64,000 nt of DNA, taken from Gimesia sp. (GTDB taxonomy: Bacteria > Planctomycetota > Planctomycetia > Planctomycetales > Planctomycetaceae). Shown here in pieces: positions 9,643-19,276 of the stretch (position 1 is its first letter; the number at the start of each line of letters is the position of its first letter). Below the pieces are notes generated by a model. That model was not told the origin of the DNA and did not search any database. It saw only the letters and a list, made by a program, of their open reading frames with translations. The translations under genes were made by a program, and so were the position numbers. The stretch lies in NCBI GenBank assembly GCA_002706765.1, contig PAJV01000064.1:1-64000 (forward strand). Direction: 5' to 3'.

Positions 9643-10446
9643 CTACTTAGAATTTTTCTGATCCTGGCAGTCTATATTTCTATCTTCAGGTTTGACTTCC
9701 TCTTTAAATCGAATCAGGAATTGGGAACCAGCGTAATTGATAAACGCGTATTCACGGCATTTACCATCAGAACTATCAGGCATGTAATAGGTAGCTCTTT
9801 TCTCGGAATAGGAATAGGGAAGCATAACTGGAATCTTGTCCGCTTTTCCATATACTTCAAATCCATACCAGAAATAGTATGCGTCAGATTGTTCGGTTGG
9901 ATTTTCAGATTTCGAGGCACATACGAAAAATACCTTTGCATACTTTACACGCGACATTGGTGTTCCAAATTGCAAAATACGTGTTTCTAATATATCGTAA
10001 TGTAGCTTAGTTTCAGGGGGATAGAGATCCAGCCTGGCGGTAGGACTAGCTGGCAAAGGATGCATATAGTGAGTGATCGGGGGTTCAACGGAGCTTTTTT
10101 TCTGGTCATTCTTATCTTTTGGAATAAATCGTGGTGAGCATGCGCCACAACCACTTGATCCATTACAAAATTCTTGTGGATAGGTTGCAGTTTCGTCATA
10201 AGTATCATACTCAATCACAGAAACAGCAGTGGCAGCATTACAGTCTGTATCATACTGATACTTATAGGCCATCCACATCCAGAGATCTACACCGACTGGT
10301 GCAAGGCGAACTTGGTTACACACGCAGGTTATCAACTTGGGCTCTTCTGTCTTATCCTTGGCAACACTCTGGTTTGCATCACCTGCCAGGCAAAAGAACA
10401 AGAAACAGGTTCCCATAGAAAAAGTGAGTTTAAAACGATTCATCAT
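9643..10446 (-). CDS. Unrecognised Cys-rich exported protein
   Basis: I take the start at the ATG of 10444-10446 (267 aa, MMNRFKLTF...), because AAAAGGG sits upstream at the right distance and a signal peptide follows at once (hydrophobic ~9-22). The frame is open 36 codons further upstream but without support. The mature protein has several cysteines, with CVC near residue 40 and a CGAC cluster near 100, and many Tyr and Asp residues, which suggests a disulfide-bonded periplasmic or surface protein. I do not recognise the family. It lies 119 bases downstream of the DUF1559 gene on the same strand and converges with the kinase gene. Confidence 0.65.
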   Translation of the reverse strand: MMNRFKLTFSMGTCFLFFCLAGDANQSVAKDKTEEPKLITCVCNQVRLAPVGVDLWMWMAYKYQYDTDCNAATAVSVIEYDTYDETATYPQEFCNGSSGCGACSPRFIPKDKNDQKKSSVEPPITHYMHPLPASPTARLDLYPPETKLHYDILETRILQFGTPMSRVKYAKVFFVCASKSENPTEQSDAYYFWYGFEVYGKADKIPVMLPYSYSEKRATYYMPDSSDGKCREYAFINYAGSQFLIRFKEEVKPEDRNIDCQDQKNSK

Positions 10447-10565
10447 TGTTGGCCCTTTTCGTTGTGAATTATGCGAAAGCACAGGATAGTTTGTAGGAAT
10501 AAGTGAGTACTCTTCAAAGACAATTCCGGTTTCAGGTATTGATTTCTGATTCACTCCTTTACTGG

Positions 10566-11591
10566 TTAATATTCTCCCAGCACTTTTCCATCGTTGCGGG
10601 TACAGAGAAGTTTCAAAGTTTCCAGATTCATATTTTCGCTCAGAAAACGTACTGAGCCGTCAGTGAGCAGACATTGAGCCCCTCCACTGTGCGCAGAAAT
10701 CAAGGGGTTGTTAGGCCCCCCGTCAGTATGAATTCCCGGCAATCCCCCGTCCTTGGTGCCGATGGGGTAGCGAACGGTCGTCAGATTAAATACAGGGAAG
10801 GCCGGCGTGAAACCCCCGGGCCCCAGCAACAGCGGCGGCGTCCCGATATTCACAGTCCCCGTGGCCCAGCCACTGGGATTACCCGCATCCACGCGGATTT
10901 GCACTCCCGACTTTTCAACAGTACTGGAAATCTCCCCCACCACAATCGTATTAGAAGTACCATCTGTGATATCTCGGATCGTGACAGTTCGATTAGGAAC
11001 CAGCACACCTGTAGCTGAAACTCTGCCATCCAGGTGAGGCAGACAACACATGGAATTTGATGATGCGGGAAAGAGATCGTCTGAAAATGAATTCCTGCTC
11101 CCTGAGACAGTGCCGGTATTCGTCGCCCCAGAGATACCGGCATAATGCGGCATCGTCATATTAACTCCCGGCAATAAAACACCGTTGACTCTCTCATTCA
11201 GTGGACTGGAAGGGCACAGCATGACCATCATCTTGACATCAGCTGTGAGAGCCGGATTCAGGGGGGTGAATCCACAGCTGGCGATCTCATGGTCATACAG
11301 CTCATAGAGTGCTCCATATTCAAGATAGGGGAGCAAGCCAACCCACCAGCTGGAGCCAAATCCGAAATTCTGGTTTCTGACTCCCAGAGGAAAATTCTGA
11401 AAGGCGCTGTGATAGTTCTGAAGTGCCAAACCAACTTGTCTGAGATTATTTTTGCACTGTGAACGCCGCGCTGCCTCCCGTGCCTGCTGAATCGCAGGCA
11501 GCAGCAGCGCAATCAGAATTGCGATGATAAAGATTGCGACCAGAAGTTCGATTAGTGAAAATCCACGTCTTTGATCAGGTGTGCTTATCAT
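10566..11591 (-). CDS. DUF1559 protein with type IV pilin-like N-terminus
   Basis: 341 aa from the ATG at 11589-11591, with AAGG nine bases upstream. A GTG 11 codons earlier is also open but has no ribosome binding site. The N-terminus has the prepilin signature RRGFSLIELLV followed by a long hydrophobic helix and QAREAARRSQCKNNLRQ. The C-terminus has the H-x9-DG pattern (AHSGGAQCLLTDGSVRFL) typical of the DUF1559 family, which is hugely expanded in planctomycetes. It would be cleaved and N-methylated by a prepilin peptidase and assembled or displayed at the envelope. The exact role of DUF1559 proteins is not known. A pilus/type II-like operon lies at the far end of the window. Confidence 0.92.
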   Translation of the reverse strand: MISTPDQRRGFSLIELLVAIFIIAILIALLLPAIQQAREAARRSQCKNNLRQVGLALQNYHSAFQNFPLGVRNQNFGFGSSWWVGLLPYLEYGALYELYDHEIASCGFTPLNPALTADVKMMVMLCPSSPLNERVNGVLLPGVNMTMPHYAGISGATNTGTVSGSRNSFSDDLFPASSNSMCCLPHLDGRVSATGVLVPNRTVTIRDITDGTSNTIVVGEISSTVEKSGVQIRVDAGNPSGWATGTVNIGTPPLLLGPGGFTPAFPVFNLTTVRYPIGTKDGGLPGIHTDGGPNNPLISAHSGGAQCLLTDGSVRFLSENMNLETLKLLCTRNDGKVLGEY

Positions 11592-11862
11592 ACCCAGGGC
11601 CCTTGATTTTATACATATATTCACATTCTGGATATTATGGGGTGTTTAAATTGGAATAACAAGTACTCCCCTGAAAATTTAAAAGTGAGTGCCCTGACTC
11701 TGCTTCATGGTTCCAGCAGTTTCTATTCTGAATATCCGGTCGCGCCCCGTTAGCGATATTTCCACAACATCAATACCGAAAAATAATTAGATTTCTGATC
11801 AGATCAGATCGATTATTTTAGAAAATTCAGACTAACCTTCTTTTTTCTGACATGCAACTGGT

Positions 11863-12446
11863 TCAAAATACGGTTCGTTTGATCTGACACTTCAGGAGCC
11901 GTTCTGAACAGTGCTTTTCTGGTTTGTGATGAATCCGCAAATAGGTATGGCTTCCAAGCTTAGATAGGGACTCCACAAATTTGTCCGTTTTAGTTTGCAG
12001 CTCCGCAATCACAGCGTCTACCAGGGCCAATGCAACCTCATCTGAAACGATTCGCTGCATCAACGTCAGCGGGAAACGGACCGAATTTACTTCAGTACCT
12101 GATTGAGCAATGGGCCCCCCAAAATCAAAGAACTGCGTTGTCCGAACGATTGTATAAGGAATCGTACCCGCTTTGATCAATTCTTTCTGAGCCAGCGTCG
12201 CAAGGAAATTCTGCCTCGACTTCTCAATGAATTGCAGCGAAGCCTGGCTTCCGAACAATGGTGAATTTGCAATATTTATGATCACACATCTATGTCTGTC
12301 ATAACTTCAATCAATCCTTCGCCTGTGATCGTGTTGACTCCTGAAGACGGTGATGCCGCAATCACCTCATGGCCGCGATCCCGCAGTATACTCACCACTT
12401 TCAATCCGATTAATCCACTTTCTCCGATGACTACGATTTTCTTGAC
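11863..12446 (-). pseudogene. Decayed NmrA-like NAD(P)-binding (SDR-family) protein gene
   Basis: Read on the minus strand, 12443-12290 encodes KKIVVIGESGLIGLKVV...EVIAASPSSGVNTITGEGL, the Rossmann glycine motif and following strand of an NmrA-like reductase. It then hits TGA where a DVVIxxANSP motif is expected. One base has been lost (GTGGTG to GTGTG) and the rest continues in another frame at 12285-11863. That second part joins QNFLATLAQ directly to KELIKAGTIPYTIVRTTQFFDF, so a segment of about 35 residues is missing. The expected start codon reads GTC and a stop lies just before it. Three independent lesions make this a pseudogene. Confidence 0.85.
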
Positions 12447-12491
12447 TTACCTTTCTCTCATAATAGTTATTTTGAAAATGACTCTGATTAA

Positions 12492-13268
12492 AAACGGGCA
12501 CTGCAGGTTTCGAATTCACTCGCTGAAGCTGCCCGGAGCCTGGGAGTCCACATCTCTCAGATTCGTAAGTAAATGGAAAGTGAAATTCATGCTACGGGAC
12601 AAAGGTCGCCATCTTTGACAGAAGATGAAAAAGCAGATCTGAAGCGGCTACGTGAAGAAATACATCGACTTAAAATGGAACGGGATATTTTAAAAACAAC
12701 CACCATTTTTTTGCGAAGAAAAATCAAGAAAGTTTGCCTTTTTCGAAGAAAACGACCAGTCCTTTGAACTCACTGCCATGTGTCAGATCTTCCAGGTTTC
12801 ATGGAGCGGTTTCTCTACCTGGAAACGACGCGAGTCGAGTATCCGTCACCTTCGTCAGCAGAAACTGCTTGAAGAAATCCGTGTGATTCATCATGAAAAC
12901 CGCCAGGTTTACGGCTCATCTCGCATTCATCAGGATCTCCAGGAACGAGACACAATTGTAGAGTGTATAACGTAGTAAGATTGATGCCGGAAGCAGAAAA
13001 ATATGCCAAAACAACGAAGATGATATGTGTCACTACAGATTCAAATCACCAGTTGCGAGTGGCTGAGAATCTGGTGAATCAACAGTTCGACTCTCCCACG
13101 TAAGCCGACCAGATCTGGGTGAGTGATATCACATCTTCCTGGACCGATCAGGGTGGGTTGTATTTGGCTGCCGTGCTTGACTTATACTCCCAGAAGGTTT
13201 TGGACTGGTCGATGCCAAAGACCAGGAATGCTGATTTGGTATGCGGTGACTTGAAGATGGCTATCGGC
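12492..13268 (+). pseudogene. IS3-family transposase remnant (orfA and orfB, both broken)
   Basis: The orfA part (12504-12767) reads SLAEAARSLGVHISQIRK, then a stop at 12570 where a Trp is expected, then LTEDEKADLKRLREEIHRLKMERDILK, the typical IS3 orfA coiled coil. The orfB part (from ~12737) reads ENDQSFELTAMCQIFQVSWSG, then EEIRVIHHENRQVYGSSRIHQDL. It changes frame near 12955, has a stop at 13101-13103, and resumes with ADQIWVSDITS and AAVLDLYSQKVLDWSM, the start of the catalytic core. The remaining core is gone. Neither terminal inverted repeats nor a target duplication could be identified. It is not mobile by itself. Confidence 0.85.
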
Positions 13269-13445
13269 GGGCAGCATACATTCCGTCACACTTTTATATC
13301 GCGAGCCCTCGTGGCAGGAGTTCCTGAGGCAATTATCCATAAATGTGTGGGGCATGTTGTTCTTAAGGCACTGAAACACTACACGCATATTGCTGATCAG
13401 GAGTCACAGTCTGCGATGGAAAGGTTGAATTGGCCGGACGCATAG
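13269..13445 (+). pseudogene. C-terminal remnant of a tyrosine recombinase (phage-type integrase)
   Basis: The 59 codons before the stop at 13443 read HTFRHTFISRALVAGVPEA, then VGHVVLKALKHYTHIAD. This gives the H-x-x-R motif, the GH motif and the nucleophile Tyr context of tyrosine recombinases. The N-terminal DNA-binding part and the first catalytic Arg are absent. The piece is joined in frame to the IS3 transposase remnant, so one open frame (GTG 13119 to TAG 13445) encodes a chimera of two unrelated proteins. It lies 309 bases from a tRNA-Ser gene, the usual kind of target for such integrases. Confidence 0.8.
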
Positions 13446-13514
13446 TGTCTGGCCAGGAAAGAGTATTTAGAACGAGACGGCGACCTTAAGTACTTCGTTC
13501 TTTGAAAAACACAG

Positions 13515-13549
13515 GGCCGGGGGCTCTATAATTTTCAGAGTCCCCGGCC
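13515..13549 (-). terminator. Strong hairpin, minus-strand terminator
   Basis: A 13-bp GC-rich stem (one G-U pair) with a 9-base loop. On the minus strand it is followed by CTGTGTTTTT. It lies ~205 bases beyond the tRNA-Ser 3' end and probably ends that transcript; it also separates the tRNA from the recombinase remnant. Confidence 0.65.
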
Positions 13550-13753
13550 AGTATTTAATTGTGGCCGGATGGATCAGGCCCCTTTGTACGACAACAATAT
13601 CAAAACTTTTTTCTACAGGGGGGGGCACAATAAACCAGATTTCTACGAAGCAGATTTCTAATCAGCACAAATCTAGCACAAAATCAGAATCTTCAATTCC
13701 GGTTGATTGTTTGGTCCTACAAAAAAGTCAAAAGCGGTCATGTACAAATGAAT

Positions 13754-13839
<86 letters not shown>

Positions 13840-14348
13840 GATTGGCTGATCCCGGATTCGAGATCAGCCTGTCATTTATTCGAACTGACAGCATAGTCAG
13901 ATCTTTGTGCAGCGTCAAATTCGAACGACAGTACTTTATTCTGCCCGCATTTGAGGTTGTCTGGCCGGGCTGCCAACTATCTTTGCTGTTTTGTCGTAAG
14001 AATTTCAGTGTGTCTTTGTCTCAAGATCCCTTTATACAGTCAGAACCTGTTGAACGACTGGAAATATAAACGTTTCCCTGCATCTTTCTTGCAGACTCCC
14101 TGTCGTCGGGATATGCTGTTATTTATAGATATTTTCTGTAAAGATTGGTTCACCATCATCTTTGGTAAATCATTTCACACAGAAAATAGCGATCTGACAG
14201 CGAACATCTGGTAGATGAAGTAGGTATAATGAGAGCCAGGGTATGTCCATGTTCTGTGTGGCAGCCTTCAAATTCGTGATATCACAGGTCTAGCATCCTC
14301 TCTTTCACGACCCCGGTTCATCCGTTTATTAGCGATGGAATTTATAAT
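13840..14348. other. Intergenic, promoter region of the TPR/Exb operon
   Basis: 509 bases between the tRNA-Ser and the first TPR gene. Short frames here lack ribosome binding sites and family features. The promoters of both flanking transcription units must lie here, but I cannot place them. Confidence 0.45.
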
Positions 14349-17300
14349 ATGCGTCTATTCCATATTGTTTCAATCGTGAGTCTGTTTACGATTCTGACAA
14401 CAGTCTCTTCTGTTACCGCAGAGGAGCAATATCTCGAGTTTCTTCAGGGATTACGTGATAAAAATTATCACGACACGGCATTAGAATACCTCGATCAAAT
14501 TGCCGCTGACAAAACCACGCCAAAGAAAGTACAGGAACTGATTCCCTTTGAGCGGGCGATGACCCTGTTAATGTTTTCGCGTACTCAGCGTCTGCCGGAG
14601 GAACAGGAAGCCACATTAGACCTGGCACTGGCACAACTGGCATCCTTCACCAAGCAGTATCCCAATCACCCTATGGCGGGGACTGCCAATACTGAACGCG
14701 GTAAAATTATTCTGGAAAAAGCGGAAGTGGAAGGCCGCAAAGCGCAGTCGCCTGCGGAACAGAATAATAAAAAAGCGCATCAGGAAGCAGCACGAAAGCT
14801 GGTGGCACAGGCCAGGGACATTTTTCAAAAAGCCTATAATCTGCACGAAAAAACCTGGAAATCATTTCCTGCGACTTTCATCGATAAGCAGAAAGAACCG
14901 GAAAAATACGAAGCCCGGGCTAAAGCCGAAATCCAATTTATGAGTGCCCAACTGGATCTGGCGCAATGTACTTATGCCGAGGCACAGACATACGATCCCG
15001 GCAGTGCTGACTATAATCGGCTTCTGAAAAAAGCTTCGGAAGAGTATGCCAAAATTCACGAACGCTATCGCAGCCAGGTGGGCGGTTTGTATGCCCGTAT
15101 GTGGCAGGGAAAATGTTTTGAAGAGCAGGGTGAACTGGGACGCGCCCTGGGGATCTACAATGAATTACTGGGACACCCAGGTAATTCCTCGGCGATTAAA
15201 GCATTAAAAGATAACTGCCTGCAGTTCCGGTTGATCTGCCTGAATGACGACAAGAATAAAGACTATGAACTGGTGATCAATGAAGCCGAACAATGGTTGA
15301 AAGAAAATCGTTCCCGCAGCCGCACAGCCATTGGCCAGGGGATAACCTGGGAACTGGCGCGTGCTCAAGAGGCTTTGGCGAACCAGGAAAGCACGAAAAA
15401 AGGTGATCAGGAACGGATTCTCAGGCAGGCTCTGGCAAATGCCCGCTTTGTGAATGCCTTCCGGGGCAAATATCGAGATGTTTCCCGGCTGATGGTAGGC
15501 CGCATCAATGCAAAGATTCAGGGGAATTCCGGTGGAGATCCTCAGGATTTTGCCACTGCATATGGCTTGGGTCAGGACCGTAATAAGCAGACGAAGGCCT
15601 TAAAAGACAAGCTGGCAGCAGCCAAGTCAGCAGCGGACAAGAAGAAAGCCCAGGTCGAACTGACGCAGTTTATGGAAGAAACGGCGCGGATCCTGCGGAT
15701 TGCCTTGAAGCTGGCGGATAATAAAACGGACCCCAAAGAGCTGGATCATGCCCGCTTTCTGTTGAGTTATACCTACTATAACCTCAGACACAGTTATGAA
15801 TGTGCAATTCTGGCTGAGCTGGTTGCCAGGAGTGATGATAAAGTCAATGGGGGCATGTCACTGGATGCAGCCTACCTGGCTCTGGCCGGTTATCTGCAGG
15901 CTTATAACGATTCCCCCAAGGATCAGCGCTACGTTGATAATCAGCATATGGAAGAGATTTGCAACCTGATTACCAGCAGATGGCCTGAAAGTGGTCGTGC
16001 GAATGACGCCCGGATCCAGCTTGGAAATATCTACAGCTCCACCGAACGACCTGCCGAAGCAGCAAAATGGTTTTCACAGGTTCCCCCCGCCGCGCCGCAA
16101 TACACGGATGCCCAGATCAGGGCCGGTCAGGCATACTGGAACAGCTATCTGACTGCAATGTCGCGGCGATCCGAAACGAAACCGGAAAACGCAAAAGAGT
16201 GGTCTGAGCTAGCTGAAAAGCATCTCCGCACGGGAATCGCAGCAACATTGAAATCACTCCCTGCGGAAGCAAAGACTCCTGAAGATTTAACGGCCGCAAA
16301 AACGTCACTCGCACAAATTGCCTTAAACAACGGAAAATATCAGGATGCGATTGATATCCTGTCCAAGGATCCGCATGCGGTTCTGAAAGCCATCCATGTT
16401 GCAAAAGGAACCAAGCGACCTGCCAAAGGCGTGCAAAGCAGCGAGTTCGCAAATCTGGTCTACCAGCTGCAGCTGCGGGGCTATATTGGACTGCAGCAGA
16501 TCGACCTGGCCCGGAAAGCGATGAAAGAGCTGGAAGAATCCGCTTCAGGTTCCGGTGGAGAATCCATCACGGAGATGTACCGTCAGCTGGGTGAGAAAAT
16601 AACTGAAGAGATTGAACGTCTCAAGGCGGCTGGGGACACCAAGCGAATCGACGATGTTCGAAAATCGCTGGAAACATTCCTGACAGACATTTTCAAACGC
16701 AAAGATCAGACCTACGGCTCACTGGTCTGGATTGGTGAAACTTATTACGGCATGGGGCAGGGAGCCAGCGAAGACCCAGCGGTGGCACGGGGCTATTATG
16801 ACAAAGCTGCAGCCGCTTTCGAAGAAATTCTGAAACGCCAGGCAGCAACAGGCGATTTTATCCCAGGTGATTTTCAAGTGGGGATCACCCTGCGACTGGT
16901 AAACTGCAAACGGGAACAGGGCGAATACGAAGCAGCTCTGAAACTGCTCGCCCCGATACTGAAAGAAAAAGAAAAATCACCGGAAGTACAGTTTGAGGCA
17001 GCAAATCTCCTGCAGACCTGGGCTTCAAGCGGTCAGGGTGACAACAGTAAAAAATATATGGATGCCATCAATGGAATGGAACTGGAAAATGGTGCGGTAA
17101 TTAAAGGCTGGAATTATCTGGCGCGACTACTGCAGAATTCGATGGATACACCAGGTCGTGAAGACCTGAAAGAGATGTATTACGATGCCCAGTACAATAA
17201 GGTAGAGTCGCTGCAAAAGTATGCGATCGCCGTCAATGATGCTGAAAAACTGGAGCGTGCAAAATCCGAAATCAATGTGCTGGGCCAGATCAGCGTTGAC

Positions 17301-17987
17301 CTGCCCGACGATGTCTGGGAACGGTTCAACAAGTTGTATCGACAGATCCAGGTTGATATGGGTGAAGATCCCCAGGATCTGGCGCGACGCGTGAGTGCCA
17401 GCGAAACGGTTGCCGCCAACGATGCGACTCCTCTGGAAACAGAAACGCCGGCGGATACCAGTCAGAAAGTGGCACAGCAGCCGGTGGCACAGGCAACGGG
17501 AGGATCCAATACGATGATCATCGTATTGCTCCTGCTGGTCGGCGTTGGTGGTGCTGCCGCGTTTTACTTCTTCGGAATGAAACCTGGTAAGAAATCAACA
17601 AGGCCTTCGTATCAGCTGGCAACCAATGTCACGATGCCTGCCGATATTCCGGCTCCTGCGCCTGCGAGTCCTAAACCAAGTCGATCCGCATCATCGAAGT
17701 CGGCGGCGCCCGGCGTCTCTGTAGAGAAATCACGCAGCAAAGCAGAACCCGAGAAGTCCAAGACCAGGCAGCCGACTGAGAAAACAGATTCCGACAAGAG
17801 TGAATCCGGCAAAGAAAAACGCAAGCTGACTCCGGAACAGATCGCTGCCCGCAAAGCAAAGCTGGCGCAAATGTCGCCTGAAGAAATAGCAGCCCGCAAA
17901 GCGGCGATTGCCAAAAAGAAGGCGGCTCAGGCAAAACAACAGAAACAGTCACGACCTCGTCCTGAAAATGAATCTCAGGATAGCTGA
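14349..17987 (+). CDS. Large exported TPR protein with one C-terminal membrane anchor
   Basis: 1212 aa. A signal peptide (1-24) precedes about 1020 residues made mostly of TPR-like helical hairpins, for example AYNLHEKTWKSF, QGELGRALGIYNELL and EYEAALKLLAPILK. A single transmembrane helix follows (~1056-1078) and then a basic, Ser/Lys/Ala-rich tail of ~130 residues with a duplicated PEQIAARKAKLAQ / PEEIAARKAAIAK motif. The topology is thus a periplasmic TPR scaffold anchored in the inner membrane with a cytoplasmic tail. It is the first gene of a run TPR-TPR-ExbB-ExbD-ExbD, so it probably docks partners onto the proton-driven ExbBD motor. Its partner is not identifiable from sequence. Confidence 0.85.
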   Translation: MRLFHIVSIVSLFTILTTVSSVTAEEQYLEFLQGLRDKNYHDTALEYLDQIAADKTTPKKVQELIPFERAMTLLMFSRTQRLPEEQEATLDLALAQLASFTKQYPNHPMAGTANTERGKIILEKAEVEGRKAQSPAEQNNKKAHQEAARKLVAQARDIFQKAYNLHEKTWKSFPATFIDKQKEPEKYEARAKAEIQFMSAQLDLAQCTYAEAQTYDPGSADYNRLLKKASEEYAKIHERYRSQVGGLYARMWQGKCFEEQGELGRALGIYNELLGHPGNSSAIKALKDNCLQFRLICLNDDKNKDYELVINEAEQWLKENRSRSRTAIGQGITWELARAQEALANQESTKKGDQERILRQALANARFVNAFRGKYRDVSRLMVGRINAKIQGNSGGDPQDFATAYGLGQDRNKQTKALKDKLAAAKSAADKKKAQVELTQFMEETARILRIALKLADNKTDPKELDHARFLLSYTYYNLRHSYECAILAELVARSDDKVNGGMSLDAAYLALAGYLQAYNDSPKDQRYVDNQHMEEICNLITSRWPESGRANDARIQLGNIYSSTERPAEAAKWFSQVPPAAPQYTDAQIRAGQAYWNSYLTAMSRRSETKPENAKEWSELAEKHLRTGIAATLKSLPAEAKTPEDLTAAKTSLAQIALNNGKYQDAIDILSKDPHAVLKAIHVAKGTKRPAKGVQSSEFANLVYQLQLRGYIGLQQIDLARKAMKELEESASGSGGESITEMYRQLGEKITEEIERLKAAGDTKRIDDVRKSLETFLTDIFKRKDQTYGSLVWIGETYYGMGQGASEDPAVARGYYDKAAAAFEEILKRQAATGDFIPGDFQVGITLRLVNCKREQGEYEAALKLLAPILKEKEKSPEVQFEAANLLQTWASSGQGDNSKKYMDAINGMELENGAVIKGWNYLARLLQNSMDTPGREDLKEMYYDAQYNKVESLQKYAIAVNDAEKLERAKSEINVLGQISVDLPDDVWERFNKLYRQIQVDMGEDPQDLARRVSASETVAANDATPLETETPADTSQKVAQQPVAQATGGSNTMIIVLLLLVGVGGAAAFYFFGMKPGKKSTRPSYQLATNVTMPADIPAPAPASPKPSRSASSKSAAPGVSVEKSRSKAEPEKSKTRQPTEKTDSDKSESGKEKRKLTPEQIAARKAKLAQMSPEEIAARKAAIAKKKAAQAKQQKQSRPRPENESQDS

Positions 17988-18065
17988 TATTCAGCTGGTA
18001 TGACTCTGAATAATAGAAATCATCTCGAGATGAGACATCAATTATCGTTGAGGAGCAACAAACTC

Positions 18066-19112
18066 ATGAAACGTCCGTTCTGGTCAAGTTTGATTCTGCT
18101 GGCAGGAATTTCAATTCTGACAGCGTCAAATGCTACTGCCGCAGATACGATTTATCAATATGATGGCAGCAGCCCGTTGCTGGGAGATGTCACTGGTTAC
18201 ACGAAGACTGAGTTGACATTAAAACGCGGGGCCTCCGATGTCAAAATACCGGCGAATGAAATTGAACGCGTTCGCTGGGATGGAGAGCCTCCTCAGTTGA
18301 ATATCGCCCGCAATCAGGAGCAGAATGGGAATTATGCAGCCGCTCTGGAAGAGTATAAAAAGGCAGAAGGCTCTGCGAGCCCGAATCTGAAAAAGAGTCT
18401 GCAGTTCATGGTTGCCCGTGCCACGGCCCGCAGTGCCAAATCGAATCCTGCCGGCCTGGATAATGCTATTAAGCTGCTGGATGATTTTGTCAAAGCCAAC
18501 GGTGATCACTTCCGATATTATCCGGCAATGAAACTGCTGGGGGAAACTTACCTGGCGAAAAAAGACTATGCGGCAGCGAATTCGGCATTTGGTACAGTGG
18601 AGCGATCCCCCTGGAAAGATTACCAGATGGATGCCAAAAATATGAAAGCCCGGGTTCTGCTGGCCCAGGGAAATACCAAGGGGGCGCTGGCCGCTTTCGA
18701 AGCCGTTGCCAAAATGGACGGCAAGACACCAGGCGAACTGGCCACTAAGCATGCTGCCCAACTGGGAAGTGCGATTTGTCTGGAAAAAGATGGTAAACCT
18801 CAGGATGCCATCAAAGTTCTGGATCAGATCATCAAAGAAGTCAGTTCACAGCAGAGCAGTCTGCTGGCGGAAACGTATCTGAAAAAAGGGGACTGCTACC
18901 AGGCTTTAGGTGAATCAAAAGAAGCTCTGATCGCTTATCTGCATGTTGACGTGCTGTTTCCATCAGAACCCGCTGTGCACGCGGAAGCCTTATACCACCT
19001 GTCGAATCTCTGGGGAAAAATTCAGAAACCAGAGCGGGGTGCCGAGGCCCGGGCAGTGCTGCAACAACAGTATCCCGACAGTGAATGGACGCAAAAAGCC
19101 ACTAAAGGTTGA
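18066..19112 (+). CDS. Exported TPR protein
   Basis: 348 aa from the ATG at 18066 (MKRPFWSSLILLAG), with GAGGAG ten bases upstream and a signal peptide ending near ATAAD. The frame is open 22 codons further upstream to the end of the preceding gene, but that would hide the signal peptide. After a short beta-rich module (YQYDGSSPLLGDVTGY...IERVRWD), TPR helices run from ~75 to the end (NYAAALEEYKKAEG, KDYAAANSAFGTVE, GKPQDAIKVLDQII, GESKEALIAYLHVD). It follows the larger TPR gene by 78 bases and precedes exbB by 164 bases, and is presumably a soluble periplasmic partner of the same machine. Confidence 0.85.
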   Translation: MKRPFWSSLILLAGISILTASNATAADTIYQYDGSSPLLGDVTGYTKTELTLKRGASDVKIPANEIERVRWDGEPPQLNIARNQEQNGNYAAALEEYKKAEGSASPNLKKSLQFMVARATARSAKSNPAGLDNAIKLLDDFVKANGDHFRYYPAMKLLGETYLAKKDYAAANSAFGTVERSPWKDYQMDAKNMKARVLLAQGNTKGALAAFEAVAKMDGKTPGELATKHAAQLGSAICLEKDGKPQDAIKVLDQIIKEVSSQQSSLLAETYLKKGDCYQALGESKEALIAYLHVDVLFPSEPAVHAEALYHLSNLWGKIQKPERGAEARAVLQQQYPDSEWTQKATKG

Positions 19113-19276
19113 TAAATTGACAGGAAAGTCAGATTGCTGGCAAGATTCGTCAGGTCTTCCCTTTACAATACAATTTTGGCCTATAAATAATAACACACTT
19201 GTATTTAAGACACTTTCAGTCCCACAACAAGCTATTCACGATTAACACTCCTTTCAGTAGACCGGAGACCACAACG

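Noticed and set aside
13951-14214. 87-codon open frame upstream of the first TPR gene
   Set aside because: No ribosome binding site and a composition unlike neighbouring genes; probably chance.
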